Assembly: GCA_016742255.1 (NCBI GenBank)
Contig: JACVCB010000002.1
Location: forward strand, 1-64,000
Direction of reading: 5' to 3'
DNA from: Leptospira sp.
Lineage (GTDB): Bacteria; Spirochaetota; Leptospiria; Leptospirales; Leptospiraceae
Length of the DNA stretch: 64,000 bases
This document shows positions 29,047 through 38,643 of the stretch, piece after piece (position 1 is the first letter of the stretch; every line of letters begins with the position of its first letter). Below the pieces are notes generated by a model, which saw nothing but the letters and a program-made list of their open reading frames with translations, searched no databases and was not told the DNA's origin. Made by a program: the position numbers and the translations under genes.

Positions 29047-30252
29047 GTGAAGTTTGAATCACTTTATCGTCATTTTTTGCTCACAAGAGCCACTCACATT
29101 CCCGTTGTAAACGAGAAGGGGGAACTTGTTGGATTACTTTCCAAAGAGAGAGTCCATCGTGAGTTGTCTGACCTCGGGAAAGAAAGAGAAGATCTGGACA
29201 AAATTCCTTTAGAGATCTTGGAAACAGAACTGAACGAATCCATTCTATTATATTTTAAAGAAACTTCTCTCATTCCCGTGATTGGAATTGATGGTGATAA
29301 AAAAGACAATTGGGACAAACCAAGATTCCTTGCAGCTTTCACCAAACTAGAATCCAAACAAGTCCGAGATCCAAAACTGGATGGTATCGAATCCAAACTC
29401 GAGAAAAAAAAAGAAAACGTGGATTCTGTCCAGTGGTTTATGGAACTCATCCTTTCCCATTTTCCTGATGGCCTTTTTGCAACTGACGTAACAGGTGGAA
29501 CTATTTTTTATAATGAAAGTTTTGAAAGGGATATTCTCACAAAATCATTGTTTGATGACTCGATAGAAACTGCCGAGAAGTATTTACACAATTTAAATAG
29601 AGAAGTCCTAGCATCTTACCTAAAAGAACATGATTTGAGTTTGGGAAAAGAAGCGGATACAAATGTCCTAACAACCATGTTACCAGACTTACAATCCCAA
29701 GTAAGGATCATTACTTTAAAAAAAGAGAAAAAGGTAGTGGGGTTTTTATACCATTTTGTTTCAAGTAGAGTTGGTTTTGGGGCTGGAAAAACAAAATCGG
29801 AATTCCCTGATTTGGACATGGCTTTTTTTTCGAAACTCCCTCTGGAAACTGTCCTTGCGGAAATGGAAGCCCACTATATCCACAAATCCTTACAAAGGAA
29901 TTCGCAAAATATATCCCATGCTGCAAGTGAACTCGGTATTCCACGTACAACCTTACAAAATAGAATTCGATTTTTAAATTTATCGGAACGTTTCCAAAAC
30001 AATAAAAAGGAACGAGTGGTCATCCCGAGAAAACGATCCGAAAAACAACTGGATTCGGAAAAACAGTCCTCTTCCCAACCCAAAACATCGCAAAAAAAAC
30101 AAAGGCTCCCTAAGAAAAAACAAAATCCAAACTCAACCAAAAAAGGAAAATCAGAGAAACGAACCACTTCTCTTCCGAAAAAACAAGGAAATGGGAAACA
30201 AGGGACCAAAACGAAGGCAAAACCAACACAAAAGGCAAAAAAAAGACGTTGA
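29047..30252 (+). CDS. CBS-PAS-Fis-type regulator with lysine-rich tail, no AAA+ domain
   Basis: A 401-residue protein. Residues about 10-100 look like a CBS-type domain (THIPVVNEKGELVGLLSKER, ETSLIPVIGIDGD), about 128-245 like a PAS domain (LSHFPDGLFATDVTGGTIFY), and 268-312 are a Fis-type helix-turn-helix (NISHAASELGIPRTTLQNRI). The last 80 residues are a Lys/Arg/Gln/Ser tail. Fis-type HTHs normally end sigma-54 activators, but the AAA+ ATPase is absent, so it cannot open sigma-54 complexes by itself. It may be a DNA-binding sensor or nucleoid protein (inference). Start is GTG 29047; rho follows. Confidence 0.7.
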   Translation: MKFESLYRHFLLTRATHIPVVNEKGELVGLLSKERVHRELSDLGKEREDLDKIPLEILETELNESILLYFKETSLIPVIGIDGDKKDNWDKPRFLAAFTKLESKQVRDPKLDGIESKLEKKKENVDSVQWFMELILSHFPDGLFATDVTGGTIFYNESFERDILTKSLFDDSIETAEKYLHNLNREVLASYLKEHDLSLGKEADTNVLTTMLPDLQSQVRIITLKKEKKVVGFLYHFVSSRVGFGAGKTKSEFPDLDMAFFSKLPLETVLAEMEAHYIHKSLQRNSQNISHAASELGIPRTTLQNRIRFLNLSERFQNNKKERVVIPRKRSEKQLDSEKQSSSQPKTSQKKQRLPKKKQNPNSTKKGKSEKRTTSLPKKQGNGKQGTKTKAKPTQKAKKRR

Positions 30253-30393
30253 CGAAAATGGTGCAGAAACGATTTTTTCATTACCGTTTGAGAAAACACC
30301 TCCGCACTTCGCTGTTTCACTTGCATACATAACTTGCACAAATGGTTTCCCGAATTTTATCAAATACTCTAACAAATCAATGTAGAACAATCT

Positions 30394-31797
30394 ATGGCAT
30401 CACGCAAACAAGAAGAAATCCAAGTTAATCCCCCCGAAGAACCAACTGAATATACAAATGGCATCATGGACCAAGACGATGCTTCCGAACCACCGAAACA
30501 ATTTAAGAAAAAAAAGAGCCGGTATGAAGGGCCTATTCCTCCTCCACTTGATTTAGTAGAACTCAAGAAAAAAAACATCAATGAACTTGCTGACCTTGCG
30601 AAAGGTTTGGGAGTGGAAAACACTCATGGTTTGAAAAAACAAAACTTGATGTTCGCTCTCCTACAAGCACAAACCGAAAAAGATGGACAAGTGCATGCTG
30701 CCGGGGTAATGGAAAGACTTCCTGATGGTTATGGTTTCTTACGATCACCTGACTACAATTATGTGCCAGGTCCAGATGATATTTATGTTTCTCCATCTCA
30801 AATTAAGTTATTTGGTCTTCGTACGGGAGATACTGTAACAGGTCTTATTCGGCCACCAAAAGAAGCAGAACGATTTTTTGCGATGTTACGAGTGGAATCC
30901 ATCAATGGTTTCCCTGTTGAAGTTGCTCAAAAGAGAAATTTATTTGATAACTTAACACCTCTTTATCCTAACGAAAGGATCAATATGGAATTTGATCCAA
31001 GCCATTTGGATACACGTGTGATTGATCTTATGTGTCCAATTGGAAAGGGACAAAGAGCACTCATTGTGGCTCCTCCAAGAACTGGTAAAACAGTTCTCAT
31101 GCAATCCATTGCCAATGCGATCACACGTAACCACCCAGAAATTTTTCTCATCGTTTTACTCATTGATGAACGTCCGGAAGAAGTAACCGACATGGCTCGC
31201 CATGTAAAGGGTGAAGTTGTGAGTTCTACGTTCGACGAACCAGCACAACGACACGTACAAGTGGCTGAGATGGTCATCGAAAAAGCGAAACGACTTGTGG
31301 AACACGGCAAGGATGTGGTCATCCTCCTCGACTCGATCACAAGGCTTGCCCGAGCTTACAACCAAGTGGTTCCCACATCTGGAAAAATCCTTTCCGGTGG
31401 TGTGGACTCCAATGCCCTCCACAAACCAAAACGTTTTTTTGGTGCCGCAAGGAATATTGAAGAAGGTGGGTCACTCACCATCATCGCGACCGCCCTCATT
31501 GACACGGGTTCCCGAATGGACGAAGTGATTTTTGAGGAATTTAAGGGAACGGGAAATATGGAAATCCATTTGGACCGAAAACTCGCTGACAAACGAATTT
31601 TCCCTGCCATCGACATCAACCGCTCAGGAACTAGGAAAGAAGAACTCCTCCTACCACAAGACACCCTCACTCGTGTCTTTATCCTTCGAAAAGTACTTTC
31701 TCCTATGAGTATCACCGAAAGTATGGAACTATTGATTGAAAAAATGCGTGGCGCGAAGACAAACGACCAATTCCTCGCCAGCATGAATACGAACTAA
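30394..31797 (+). CDS. rho: Transcription termination factor Rho
   Basis: A 467-residue hexameric RNA helicase that ends transcription. After an acidic, lysine-rich extension (about 40 residues) come the Rho N-domain ([20 protein letters not shown]), the RNA-binding cold-shock fold ([20 protein letters not shown]), Walker A (APPRTGKTV), the Walker B strand [16 protein letters not shown] and the R loop. The N-terminal linker is longer than in E. coli, with many Pro, Glu and Lys. A 141-base gap separates it from the CBS-PAS-Fis gene; rpmE follows after ten bases. Confidence 0.97.
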   Translation: MASRKQEEIQVNPPEEPTEYTNGIMDQDDASEPPKQFKKKKSRYEGPIPPPLDLVELKKKNINELADLAKGLGVENTHGLKKQNLMFALLQAQTEKDGQVHAAGVMERLPDGYGFLRSPDYNYVPGPDDIYVSPSQIKLFGLRTGDTVTGLIRPPKEAERFFAMLRVESINGFPVEVAQKRNLFDNLTPLYPNERINMEFDPSHLDTRVIDLMCPIGKGQRALIVAPPRTGKTVLMQSIANAITRNHPEIFLIVLLIDERPEEVTDMARHVKGEVVSSTFDEPAQRHVQVAEMVIEKAKRLVEHGKDVVILLDSITRLARAYNQVVPTSGKILSGGVDSNALHKPKRFFGAARNIEEGGSLTIIATALIDTGSRMDEVIFEEFKGTGNMEIHLDRKLADKRIFPAIDINRSGTRKEELLLPQDTLTRVFILRKVLSPMSITESMELLIEKMRGAKTNDQFLASMNTN

Positions 31798-31807
31798 AAG
31801 GGCCACC

Positions 31808-32008
31808 ATGAAAACTGACATCCATCCAAAATACGTTGCTGCCAAAATTAAATGTGCTTGTGGTACTGTGATTGAAACACGTTCCACTGCAGGGGACATC
31901 AGTGTGGAAATTTGTTCCAACTGCCACCCGTTCTTCACAGGAAAATCCAAACTTGTGGATACAACAGGCCGCGTAGACAAGTTCAAGAAAAAATACAAAA
32001 TGAAGTAA
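31808..32008 (+). CDS. rpmE: 50S ribosomal protein L31 (zinc-binding form)
   Basis: A 66-residue L31 with [20 protein letters not shown] and [20 protein letters not shown]. The C-x-C and C-x-x-C pairs mark the zinc-binding (C+) type. The rho-rpmE neighbourhood is conserved in many bacteria. Confidence 0.96.
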   Translation: MKTDIHPKYVAAKIKCACGTVIETRSTAGDISVEICSNCHPFFTGKSKLVDTTGRVDKFKKKYKMK

Positions 32009-32055
32009 GAGGTCTTTGCCTCACAACCGTCTAAACTATAACGGGGGAACAACTC

Positions 32056-32850
32056 ATGGCAGTAATGGACTTTGCTCGCTACAAAGAAATCAACGACCAA
32101 AGGATGAATTACCGTGAGATGGAAGACGCAACTGTTGTCTCCTATTACCGCAACACAGGTTGCGGAGACGGTTACCGCATCTATCTTAAGTTAAACGAGA
32201 ATCAAGTTGTGGAAGACGCAAGTTATACCACAACAGGTTGTGGGTTTGGGATTGTGGCACTTGCCATGGCAACTGAATATGCCAAAGGGAAATCCATTTC
32301 TGATTTAAAAACCCTTACCCCAGAAACTCTCGAAACATTATTTGAATTCCCAGAACGTAGGAAAAATTATCCAGAATCGGCTGTTGCTGCTCTCAAAAAA
32401 GCGGTAGAAGATTTTGAATCGGGCCAAGGTGTTCCGAAAGAAAATCGAATCACAAAAGCACAAACGATGGAACTCCTTCATAAACAAGGCCACCTAAGGG
32501 AAGCTAAGTTATCTAGTGTCATGTTAGAAAAAGAAAAATTGGACGGAGTCGATTTTTCAGGCGCTGACCTTCACAATGCCTTCTTACAAAACTCTAGTTT
32601 TGTAGGAGCGAACTTCCAGGGTGCGAATCTAAAGGCTTCTTTTTTTAACGGAGCAGATTTGCGTAACGCCAATTTTCGAGGTGCCGACCTACGATTTGCA
32701 AAACTAGCCTCTGCCAAAATCGAAGGTGCTGATTTTACTGACGCCATATATGATATTGGAACTCGGGTAGACCATAGCCAAATGTACATCTTTGATGTGA
32801 TGAAAAAAGCTGGGAAAGATCTCTATTTAAAAACTGGGGAAGGGGAATGA
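32056..32850 (+). CDS. NifU/IscU-like domain fused to pentapeptide repeats
   Basis: A 264-residue protein. Residues 18-120 resemble the IscU/NifU scaffold, with Cys36 in NTGCGDGYRIYLKL and Cys62 in TTTGCGFGIVALAMA. The third cluster ligand, normally in an H-C pair of helix 5, reads KNY (residues 103-105), so a classical [2Fe-2S] site is incomplete. After a linker, residues 161-232 form about a dozen pentapeptide repeats (FVGANFQGANLKASFFNGA), which fold as a right-handed beta-helix. GGGGGAA precedes the ATG. Role uncertain: a degenerate cluster carrier or an adaptor. Confidence 0.8.
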   Translation: MAVMDFARYKEINDQRMNYREMEDATVVSYYRNTGCGDGYRIYLKLNENQVVEDASYTTTGCGFGIVALAMATEYAKGKSISDLKTLTPETLETLFEFPERRKNYPESAVAALKKAVEDFESGQGVPKENRITKAQTMELLHKQGHLREAKLSSVMLEKEKLDGVDFSGADLHNAFLQNSSFVGANFQGANLKASFFNGADLRNANFRGADLRFAKLASAKIEGADFTDAIYDIGTRVDHSQMYIFDVMKKAGKDLYLKTGEGE

Positions 32851-33035
32851 AACCTGGCGATAAAGCTAAACTCACCAAACAAACCTTTCTCCATAAAGGG
32901 ATTTTTATTTTTACGGGTTCCACCGTTGAAATCAAAGAGATCCAAAATGAGAAGGCAATTGTCGTTTACAATGACAAAGAAGGATACCCTCACGATTTAG
33001 AGATGAATCTCACTGATTTGGCACCAGTTTCCTAA
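32847..33035 (+). CDS. Small hypothetical protein (SH3-like barrel)
   Basis: A 62-residue protein whose start overlaps the stop of the NifU-like/pentapeptide gene (ATGA). The alternating hydrophobic pattern (GIFIFTGSTVEIKEI, KAIVVYNDKEGYPHDL) predicts a small beta-barrel. Probably a partner of the preceding protein. No recognised family. Confidence 0.65.
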   Translation: MKPGDKAKLTKQTFLHKGIFIFTGSTVEIKEIQNEKAIVVYNDKEGYPHDLEMNLTDLAPVS

Positions 33036-33046
33036 GCCCGATTTTC

Positions 33047-33074
33047 TTGACACAAAAGAAGAGAATCGTAACGT
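33047..33074 (+). promoter_or_regulatory. Possible sigma-70 promoter for the STAS gene
   Basis: A perfect -35 hexamer TTGACA (33047-33052) is followed after 16 bases by a weak -10 candidate TAACGT. It lies in the 54-base gap before the STAS gene. The -10 match is poor, so this is tentative. Confidence 0.3.
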
Positions 33075-33089
33075 ATTGTTAATCCAAGT

Positions 33090-33449
33090 ATGTTGATTCA
33101 AAGCCACCGTCAGGAAAACCACCTGTTACTCTCCATCCAAAGGGATGTCCTGATGGAAAATTCACGCGAGTTTTACCAAGAGTTTGAGAAAGCAATTGAA
33201 GGTTCCAATTTTGGGAAACTCACCATGGACTTTCATTTGGTGAAATTTTTGGATTCAAGTGGGATTGGAGCTGTGATCAAAGCATCGTCTGCCCTTCACA
33301 ACCGTGGTGTGGAAATTTTTGTGACCAACCTCAATAAAAATTTAAACTCTGTTTTTCGTTTGTCTGGGCTGAATCATATCCTTTCGATTTTGACTTTGGA
33401 TGAATACCTTTCCAAATTCCCAGAGTTCCAACAAACTCTAGAGGCTTAA
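33090..33449 (+). CDS. STAS-domain protein (anti-sigma factor antagonist-like)
   Basis: A 119-residue single STAS domain with KLTMDFHLVKFLDSSGIGAV, where the first Ser of D-S-S-G is the usual phosphorylation site. Such proteins switch binding partners when phosphorylated by a kinase and dephosphorylated by PP2C phosphatases. Two SpoIIE phosphatases lie in this window (38640 and 59061), but no anti-sigma kinase is adjacent, so the target is unknown. Confidence 0.88.
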   Translation: MLIQSHRQENHLLLSIQRDVLMENSREFYQEFEKAIEGSNFGKLTMDFHLVKFLDSSGIGAVIKASSALHNRGVEIFVTNLNKNLNSVFRLSGLNHILSILTLDEYLSKFPEFQQTLEA

Positions 33450-33455
33450 ACTTAT

Positions 33456-34220
33456 ATGAAATTCTTTTCACTCCTTCTACCATTTTTCCTTTTGATCGGT
33501 TTTTTACAATCCTGTGCCTCTGGAGTTAAATCGAGATCCTTACTCTTTCGAAGTAATGAGTTTGCGATTTATACAGTTGCAAGGGACAAAATTAATTTAA
33601 AACAAGAAACCTCAGTTGCCAAAACATTCGCTCACCCAGTAGAACTTACGGAAGATAAAATTTTAGACCTACTTGGTAATATTCGATTCCGAGAAGAGAG
33701 TTCCTATGGAGATGTGAACCAATACATCTTTGAAGAAAAAGAAATCAAAGAGTTTGCTCTCGATTTGGTGGATGGATTACAAAAATTAAAACCAGACCAA
33801 CTATTACTTGTGATCTCAAAATACAACCCAGTGAAATCTGTGGTTTCTCATTACTCAAGAACTGCTTTTTATATATGGTCAACAGACACATCTATTGAGA
33901 TTTTATTTGGAGAATTACAAAAGGAAATCTCTTATGATGAACAAGGGAATTATTTTGATTGGTCAAATATCCCTGATATTCCTTTTGAACATTTCCCACA
34001 ATCCACTTATGTTTTACAAGGACAGGGTTTTAGTTTTAAAAAGGTAGGTGGATTTCGTAACCGCCACTGGCTTGTGTTTGATAAAACCGACTTGTCGAAA
34101 TTGAAATTTGAAAAACGAAAAAAAAATTCGAATGAAATTTCTAACTCAGTGGATGCGGATATGAAAGCAGATAAAAAAATATCTCGAGATGAAGAGGATG
34201 GAGTGTTATTAGAGGAGTAA
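33456..34220 (+). CDS. Putative lipoprotein
   Basis: A 254-residue protein with a lipoprotein signal (MKFFSLLLPFFLLIGFLQSC, Cys20 acylated). The mature part is mixed alpha/beta with an aromatic-rich centre and a charged C-terminus (KADKKISRDEEDG). I do not recognise the family. It follows the STAS gene by six bases and probably shares its transcript. Its last 12 bases overlap the convergent FapA-like gene. Confidence 0.7.
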   Translation: MKFFSLLLPFFLLIGFLQSCASGVKSRSLLFRSNEFAIYTVARDKINLKQETSVAKTFAHPVELTEDKILDLLGNIRFREESSYGDVNQYIFEEKEIKEFALDLVDGLQKLKPDQLLLVISKYNPVKSVVSHYSRTAFYIWSTDTSIEILFGELQKEISYDEQGNYFDWSNIPDIPFEHFPQSTYVLQGQGFSFKKVGGFRNRHWLVFDKTDLSKLKFEKRKKNSNEISNSVDADMKADKKISRDEEDGVLLEE

Positions 34221-35891
34221 GTCATCCTCTTTACGAATCACATTTCGTTCTGTTTGAATAGAACCATCGGTTCCTAAATAAAATTTCGTTTTTCCGACAA
34301 GAGAACTCATTCCCATCCGGTAATTTTTCCCTGCACCAAAACTCAAGTCCACACCTGGGTATACTTCTCGTTCAACGTCTACGAAGGCATCTGGATTTGG
34401 TTCATAGGATCCAAGTGCAGTTTCAAACTGTTTGATTTGAGTTTCTAAAACTTTTGTAAATTTATCATTGGCATCTTTTAATTTGGTGATGGTATCTTTT
34501 TCTTCTTGGCTCAGTTCTTTTTTTTGGCTTTTTTCCACAAGTTTTGTGAGTGTGAGTTGGACTTTATGAAGGGTGATTTCTTTTTCTGAAATTTCTTTTT
34601 TCATTCGGTTGAGTTCATCTAAAAGTTCTGGTGGTGTTCCGATGGCTACCTTGGTTTTCGTTTCGACGACAGCACCGAGTTTCGCACAAGTGAGTGAATT
34701 TCCTGCAATGATGGTTCCTCCAATCACTTCTCCACGACCACCGATCACACGGATAAAATCCTTTGCTGAAATTTCCGAGTGCATCACAGCTTCTTCGACA
34801 AAAATAGAACCTTGGGCTGTGAGTTTTCCTTGTTCTACAAATTTGGCGTAAATATTTCCTTCTGATTCGATGTAACCTTCTCCTCGGCCCATAAAACCAC
34901 CAGAAAGGACAATGTCACCTTTGGCTTTGAGAAAGGCTTTTCCAACAGAGTTACGAATGATGATACTGCCACTGGTTGTAAGACTAAATCCGTCTCCAAT
35001 TTTTTCTTCCACAATGATGGTACCAGGAAAATCAATATTCCCAGTGGAATAATCCACAGCTTCTAATTGGATCACTTCATCTACTTTGATTTCCCATGCT
35101 GCTGATAGAACAGGACGACCTGCAATTTTAGCGTACAGTTTGTCCTCTTTCAGTTCTACATTTGGTCCAAGGATCCATTCGACAATTTTTTCTTCTTGGT
35201 AGGGTAGGATGGTGCCTGTAACTGTTTTGCCAAACTCACCTTTTTTCGGTGGGATTTTTTCAGCGATTAAGTCACCCGGTTTAACGGATTGGATGACACC
35301 AATGTTTTTATAATTGATTCTTCCATGTTCATCTTCTTCTAACTGTGGTTTGTTGTCAGATCGGAAGTAAATTTTAATTTCACCATCTTTGCCAGGGATC
35401 GGTTGGACACCTCTTGCAATGATATACGGTACAAAAAATTCAGGATTTTTGATTTGGTTTTGGATGACAGAATCGATGATCCCAACTGAAATTCCGACGG
35501 CTGCGATTTGTTCCCTTAATTGGTATTCGGTAAGGAGTGGCCCACCATGTTTCGGAGGGTGGAGTACCATTTTTGCTTCCATACCATCATCGGAAACACT
35601 GATGTCTGCATAAGACGGAACTGGATCCCCTTTGGACCATGTTCCAATTTCTACTGGTTTTCCATCGGCAAGCACTACGATTTTTTTTAATTGTTCGGTT
35701 TGGTAACCTTCAACTCCGAAGAGTTGCACACGTGCAAGGACATCTTTGTATTCTACTTTTTTGCCTTTTGCACCAGGTTTGGTGATTTTTAATATGGCTT
35801 TTCCATTGGAATTTTCGATTTGGAAATAACCATTTTCGGATGCTTCCAAGTCTTGTAAGATTCGATCGGTATAAGAGTCAGGGCCTGGCAT
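34209..35891 (-). CDS. DUF342/FapA family polymer-like protein
   Basis: A 560-residue protein of the FapA (DUF342) family. The N-terminal part has KILKITKPGAKGKK-like strands, the middle holds RGVQPIPGKDGEIKIYF and VKPGDLIAEKIPPKKGEFGK, then comes a beta-helix stack with repeats such as SGSIIIRNSVGKAFLKAKGD. A coiled coil (residues about 430-500) follows. Beta-helix FapA proteins occur with flagellar or polarity genes; the biochemical role is unclear. The start ATG lies directly after the stop of the glycosyltransferase-like gene. Confidence 0.8.
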   Translation of the reverse strand: MPGPDSYTDRILQDLEASENGYFQIENSNGKAILKITKPGAKGKKVEYKDVLARVQLFGVEGYQTEQLKKIVVLADGKPVEIGTWSKGDPVPSYADISVSDDGMEAKMVLHPPKHGGPLLTEYQLREQIAAVGISVGIIDSVIQNQIKNPEFFVPYIIARGVQPIPGKDGEIKIYFRSDNKPQLEEDEHGRINYKNIGVIQSVKPGDLIAEKIPPKKGEFGKTVTGTILPYQEEKIVEWILGPNVELKEDKLYAKIAGRPVLSAAWEIKVDEVIQLEAVDYSTGNIDFPGTIIVEEKIGDGFSLTTSGSIIIRNSVGKAFLKAKGDIVLSGGFMGRGEGYIESEGNIYAKFVEQGKLTAQGSIFVEEAVMHSEISAKDFIRVIGGRGEVIGGTIIAGNSLTCAKLGAVVETKTKVAIGTPPELLDELNRMKKEISEKEITLHKVQLTLTKLVEKSQKKELSQEEKDTITKLKDANDKFTKVLETQIKQFETALGSYEPNPDAFVDVEREVYPGVDLSFGAGKNYRMGMSSLVGKTKFYLGTDGSIQTERNVIRKEDDLLL

Positions 35892-36959
35892 TTATGTATA
35901 TTCTAACAAATGACGAACCACATCTTCTTCACCATTTGTCTTTAGTTCCGATTTGGGAGTCATTCCATCCACTGTTCTCATGTATGCCAGGGCTTCTTCA
36001 AATTCACAAGAAATAATTTTTTCTAACGGCAAATAGGCCGATTGAAAATACAAATCAAGAGCACCAACGAGATAAAGATACTCGCTGAAGTCTCCACGAT
36101 CTGTATAAAGAATTGGAGTTTTTGCATAATAACATTCCGCTAAAATTCCATACCCAGGTTTTGTACAAACAAAATCAGAAGCTGCCACCAAATCCGGGTA
36201 ATGTGAGACTTCAGGTACCAAAATTCCATCAGATTGAATGCCAGGAACTCCGAACGCAACAAGTTGGATATGATTAGGCAATAAATCTGTATGTAACCTA
36301 TGTCTTTCTAAACCGTAAGCTCCAAAGGAAAGCAGGATATAAGTGATTTCATCTCGGAACCCAAATTGTTTACGAGCCATCTCCTTCGATAGAGTTGGTT
36401 TTCTCCCAACAAGACCGATACTCGATCGTTCTAAAAAATTGGGCATAGGGCATTGAAAAGGTAAAACCAGAGCCTCTGTAACAAACCCATATTCCACTTC
36501 CAAATGGTCGCTCAAATTTCCGAAGTAAGAATCGGATTTTGCATAATTACGATAAATAAAATCCCAAGTAAAATTTCCAATGAAGACACTGGGAATCCCT
36601 GTTTCCAATGCAATTGTAATCGGGAAGGAAGAACTATCGGTAAGGATCAGAGAGATTTTGTGATCCTTACAGTATTTGGTTTCTTCCTTTAATAAAATGG
36701 ATTTGGATTTTTCAAATTGGATCAGTTCCTCTTTTGTGGTTTCAATGTCTATGGAAAGTGAATCTTTTTGTGAGATACCTACATCTAATTTGAGAGAACG
36801 CAGTTTTAATTTGGGATGTTCATAGTCGATAAAACCGATACGGGTGCTTATTAAATGGATTTCTTCAATGAAATCTTCGTTTAATAGCCGTTTAATGATG
36901 CTCCCCGAGCGACTAATATGTCCGAACCCATGGCCTGATATATAATAATAGAGTTTCAT
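35892..36959 (-). CDS. GT-B glycosyltransferase-like protein (arabinokinase N-terminal type)
   Basis: A 355-residue protein starting MKLYYYISGHGFGHISRSGS, closely resembling the GT-B-like domain at the N-terminus of plant arabinokinases and related bacterial proteins. LLSFGAYGLERHRL and the nucleotide-sugar-like loop CTKPGYGILAECYYAKTPIL match the MurG/GT28 superfamily. The reaction is unknown; a sugar transferase or a sugar-binding role is likely. It overlaps the SpoU gene by ATGA and abuts the FapA-like gene. Confidence 0.75.
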   Translation of the reverse strand: MKLYYYISGHGFGHISRSGSIIKRLLNEDFIEEIHLISTRIGFIDYEHPKLKLRSLKLDVGISQKDSLSIDIETTKEELIQFEKSKSILLKEETKYCKDHKISLILTDSSSFPITIALETGIPSVFIGNFTWDFIYRNYAKSDSYFGNLSDHLEVEYGFVTEALVLPFQCPMPNFLERSSIGLVGRKPTLSKEMARKQFGFRDEITYILLSFGAYGLERHRLHTDLLPNHIQLVAFGVPGIQSDGILVPEVSHYPDLVAASDFVCTKPGYGILAECYYAKTPILYTDRGDFSEYLYLVGALDLYFQSAYLPLEKIISCEFEEALAYMRTVDGMTPKSELKTNGEEDVVRHLLEYT

Positions 36960-37789
36960 TTGGATCTTTGGCGGATGGATTCGTACAAAACAATTCCACA
37001 GGACATAGCTAAATTGAGAGAATCCGCTTCACCGAGCATGGGAAGGTATAATGTTGTATCTGCGAGTTCTTTTGCAATCGGACTCAGACCATACTGTTCA
37101 CTGCCAAACAAAAAAACAGATTTTTCTTTCATGTCCACTGAACTGTATAAGGTTTTCCCTTCTGGTGTGACCGCGTACCGTTTGTATCCTTTGTTATGAA
37201 ATTCAGACAATACTTCCTGTAAGTCTCCAATGTATACGGGGAGTGTGAAAATAGTTCCAGTGCTTGCCCGGACCACATTGGGATTAAATAAATCAATCCT
37301 TGGGTCTGTTACAATCACAAGTCCAACACCAGCACCTTCAGCAGTCCGAAGGATGGTGCCAAGATTCCCTGGTTTTTCGACACCTTCGATGATGAGGATG
37401 GGATTGGTTTGGATGGAACTAAATTGTTCCCATGGAATATTTGCATTTGGTGTGTCTGCAACAGCAATGAGACCATCAGGCCGATCTCGATAGGATATCT
37501 TTTCAAATATTTTTCTTGGTAATTCGTAAATCGGACAACGAAGGGACGAAATGAGTTCTTCTTCATTTTCTCCTAAAAAACATTCGGGAGAAACGAATAC
37601 ACTCGTAATCTTTACCGGCAAACAAGGGATAGGTGAATTTTGATTCCCTGTGATGGCTTTTTTGATTTCTCTATAACCTTCGATGAAAAATTTTTTTTCT
37701 TCATCTCTGTTCCTTTTTTCTTTGAGGCTGCTGACCCATTTGACCTTTGGGTTTGAGAAACTTGTGATGTTGAATCGTTGTTGTTTCAT
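36956..37789 (-). CDS. TrmH/SpoU-family RNA 2'-O-methyltransferase
   Basis: A 277-residue SPOUT methyltransferase. The N-terminal RNA-binding part starts with SNPKVKWVSSLKEKRNRDEE, and the knotted catalytic domain has IEGVEKPGNLGTILRTAEG (motif 1), FLFGSEQYGLS (motif 2) and LGEADSLNLAMSCGIVLYE (motif 3). It methylates a 2'-OH in tRNA or rRNA; the site is not predictable from sequence. ATG 37789 is the start; an upstream TTG (37798) is possible but has no ribosome binding site. Confidence 0.9.
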   Translation of the reverse strand: MKQQRFNITSFSNPKVKWVSSLKEKRNRDEEKKFFIEGYREIKKAITGNQNSPIPCLPVKITSVFVSPECFLGENEEELISSLRCPIYELPRKIFEKISYRDRPDGLIAVADTPNANIPWEQFSSIQTNPILIIEGVEKPGNLGTILRTAEGAGVGLVIVTDPRIDLFNPNVVRASTGTIFTLPVYIGDLQEVLSEFHNKGYKRYAVTPEGKTLYSSVDMKEKSVFLFGSEQYGLSPIAKELADTTLYLPMLGEADSLNLAMSCGIVLYESIRQRSK

Positions 37790-37806
37790 AGAAGGCAAAG
37801 TGGAAC

Positions 37807-38643
37807 TTATGATTTTTTAAAAAATGTACAAAAACCTGCAGGGTATTTTTTTCCTGAAGTTTCTGGGATATAAAGTTCAGTGGTTTCGTAATTCCCTTTG
37901 GTTTTGATCCTTGAAGAAAGTATTCGTTCTAAGGTGAGTGGGCTAAAACCTTGGCTATGGCAACTGAGTATGACAAATTCTGGTTTGGAGTCAGAGAGTT
38001 CCATCAGTGCATCCATAAGCTCTGATAAGTTTTCTTCAATTTTCCAAACTTCTCCTTTGGAACCACGACCAAAACTGGGTGGGTCTAGGATGAGGCCTTG
38101 GTATTTTTTTCCACGTTTGATTTCACGACGGATGAACTTCATCACATCATCTACGATCCAACGGACTGGTTTGGAATCGAGTCCTGAAAGTTTTGCATTT
38201 TCCCTTGCCCAGTCCACCATACCTTTCGATGCATCCACATGGCAAACACTCATGCCTGCATCAAGGCAAGCCAGTGTGGATCCACCAGAATAGGCGAATA
38301 AATTTAATACTTCGAGGCCTTGTTTTTTTTTGCCAATCTCTCGGATCCGGTTCCAATTGGTTTCCTGTTCTGGGAAAAGACCAATATGACCAAAGGGAGT
38401 GAGTTTGATTTTGAAAGTTAAATTCGAAAATTCAATTGTGAAACTTTCTGGAACTTTTTTTTGGAAATTCCAATGTCCTGAGCCAGAATCATTTTTAATA
38501 TAAGTGGCATGTAAGTCTTTCCAGATCCCAGGAGTTTCTTTGCCATAGGCGGAAGTAGGGGAGGATCGTTGCAGTTTGTAACCGCCCACAATTTCTAATT
38601 TGGATAGGTCACCGGAATCCAATAATTCGTAACTTTTTGTCAT
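37807..38643 (-). CDS. Class I SAM-dependent methyltransferase, RlmI-like
   Basis: A 278-residue methyltransferase of the COG1092 type. The SAM-binding loop is VLNLFAYSGGSTLACLDAG, with HVDASKGMVDWARENA following and the catalytic LILDPPSFGRG after it. RlmI-type enzymes methylate 23S rRNA cytosines, but this one is shorter and lacks the N-terminal PUA domain of RlmI, so its substrate is open. It overlaps the DISM-SpoIIE gene by ATGA. Confidence 0.85.
   Translation of the reverse strand: MTKSYELLDSGDLSKLEIVGGYKLQRSSPTSAYGKETPGIWKDLHATYIKNDSGSGHWNFQKKVPESFTIEFSNLTFKIKLTPFGHIGLFPEQETNWNRIREIGKKKQGLEVLNLFAYSGGSTLACLDAGMSVCHVDASKGMVDWARENAKLSGLDSKPVRWIVDDVMKFIRREIKRGKKYQGLILDPPSFGRGSKGEVWKIEENLSELMDALMELSDSKPEFVILSCHSQGFSPLTLERILSSRIKTKGNYETTELYIPETSGKKYPAGFCTFFKKS

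Noticed and set aside
31356..31784. Leftward open frame of 142 codons inside rho
   Set aside because: It is antisense to strongly conserved rho coding sequence, with no start site signal.
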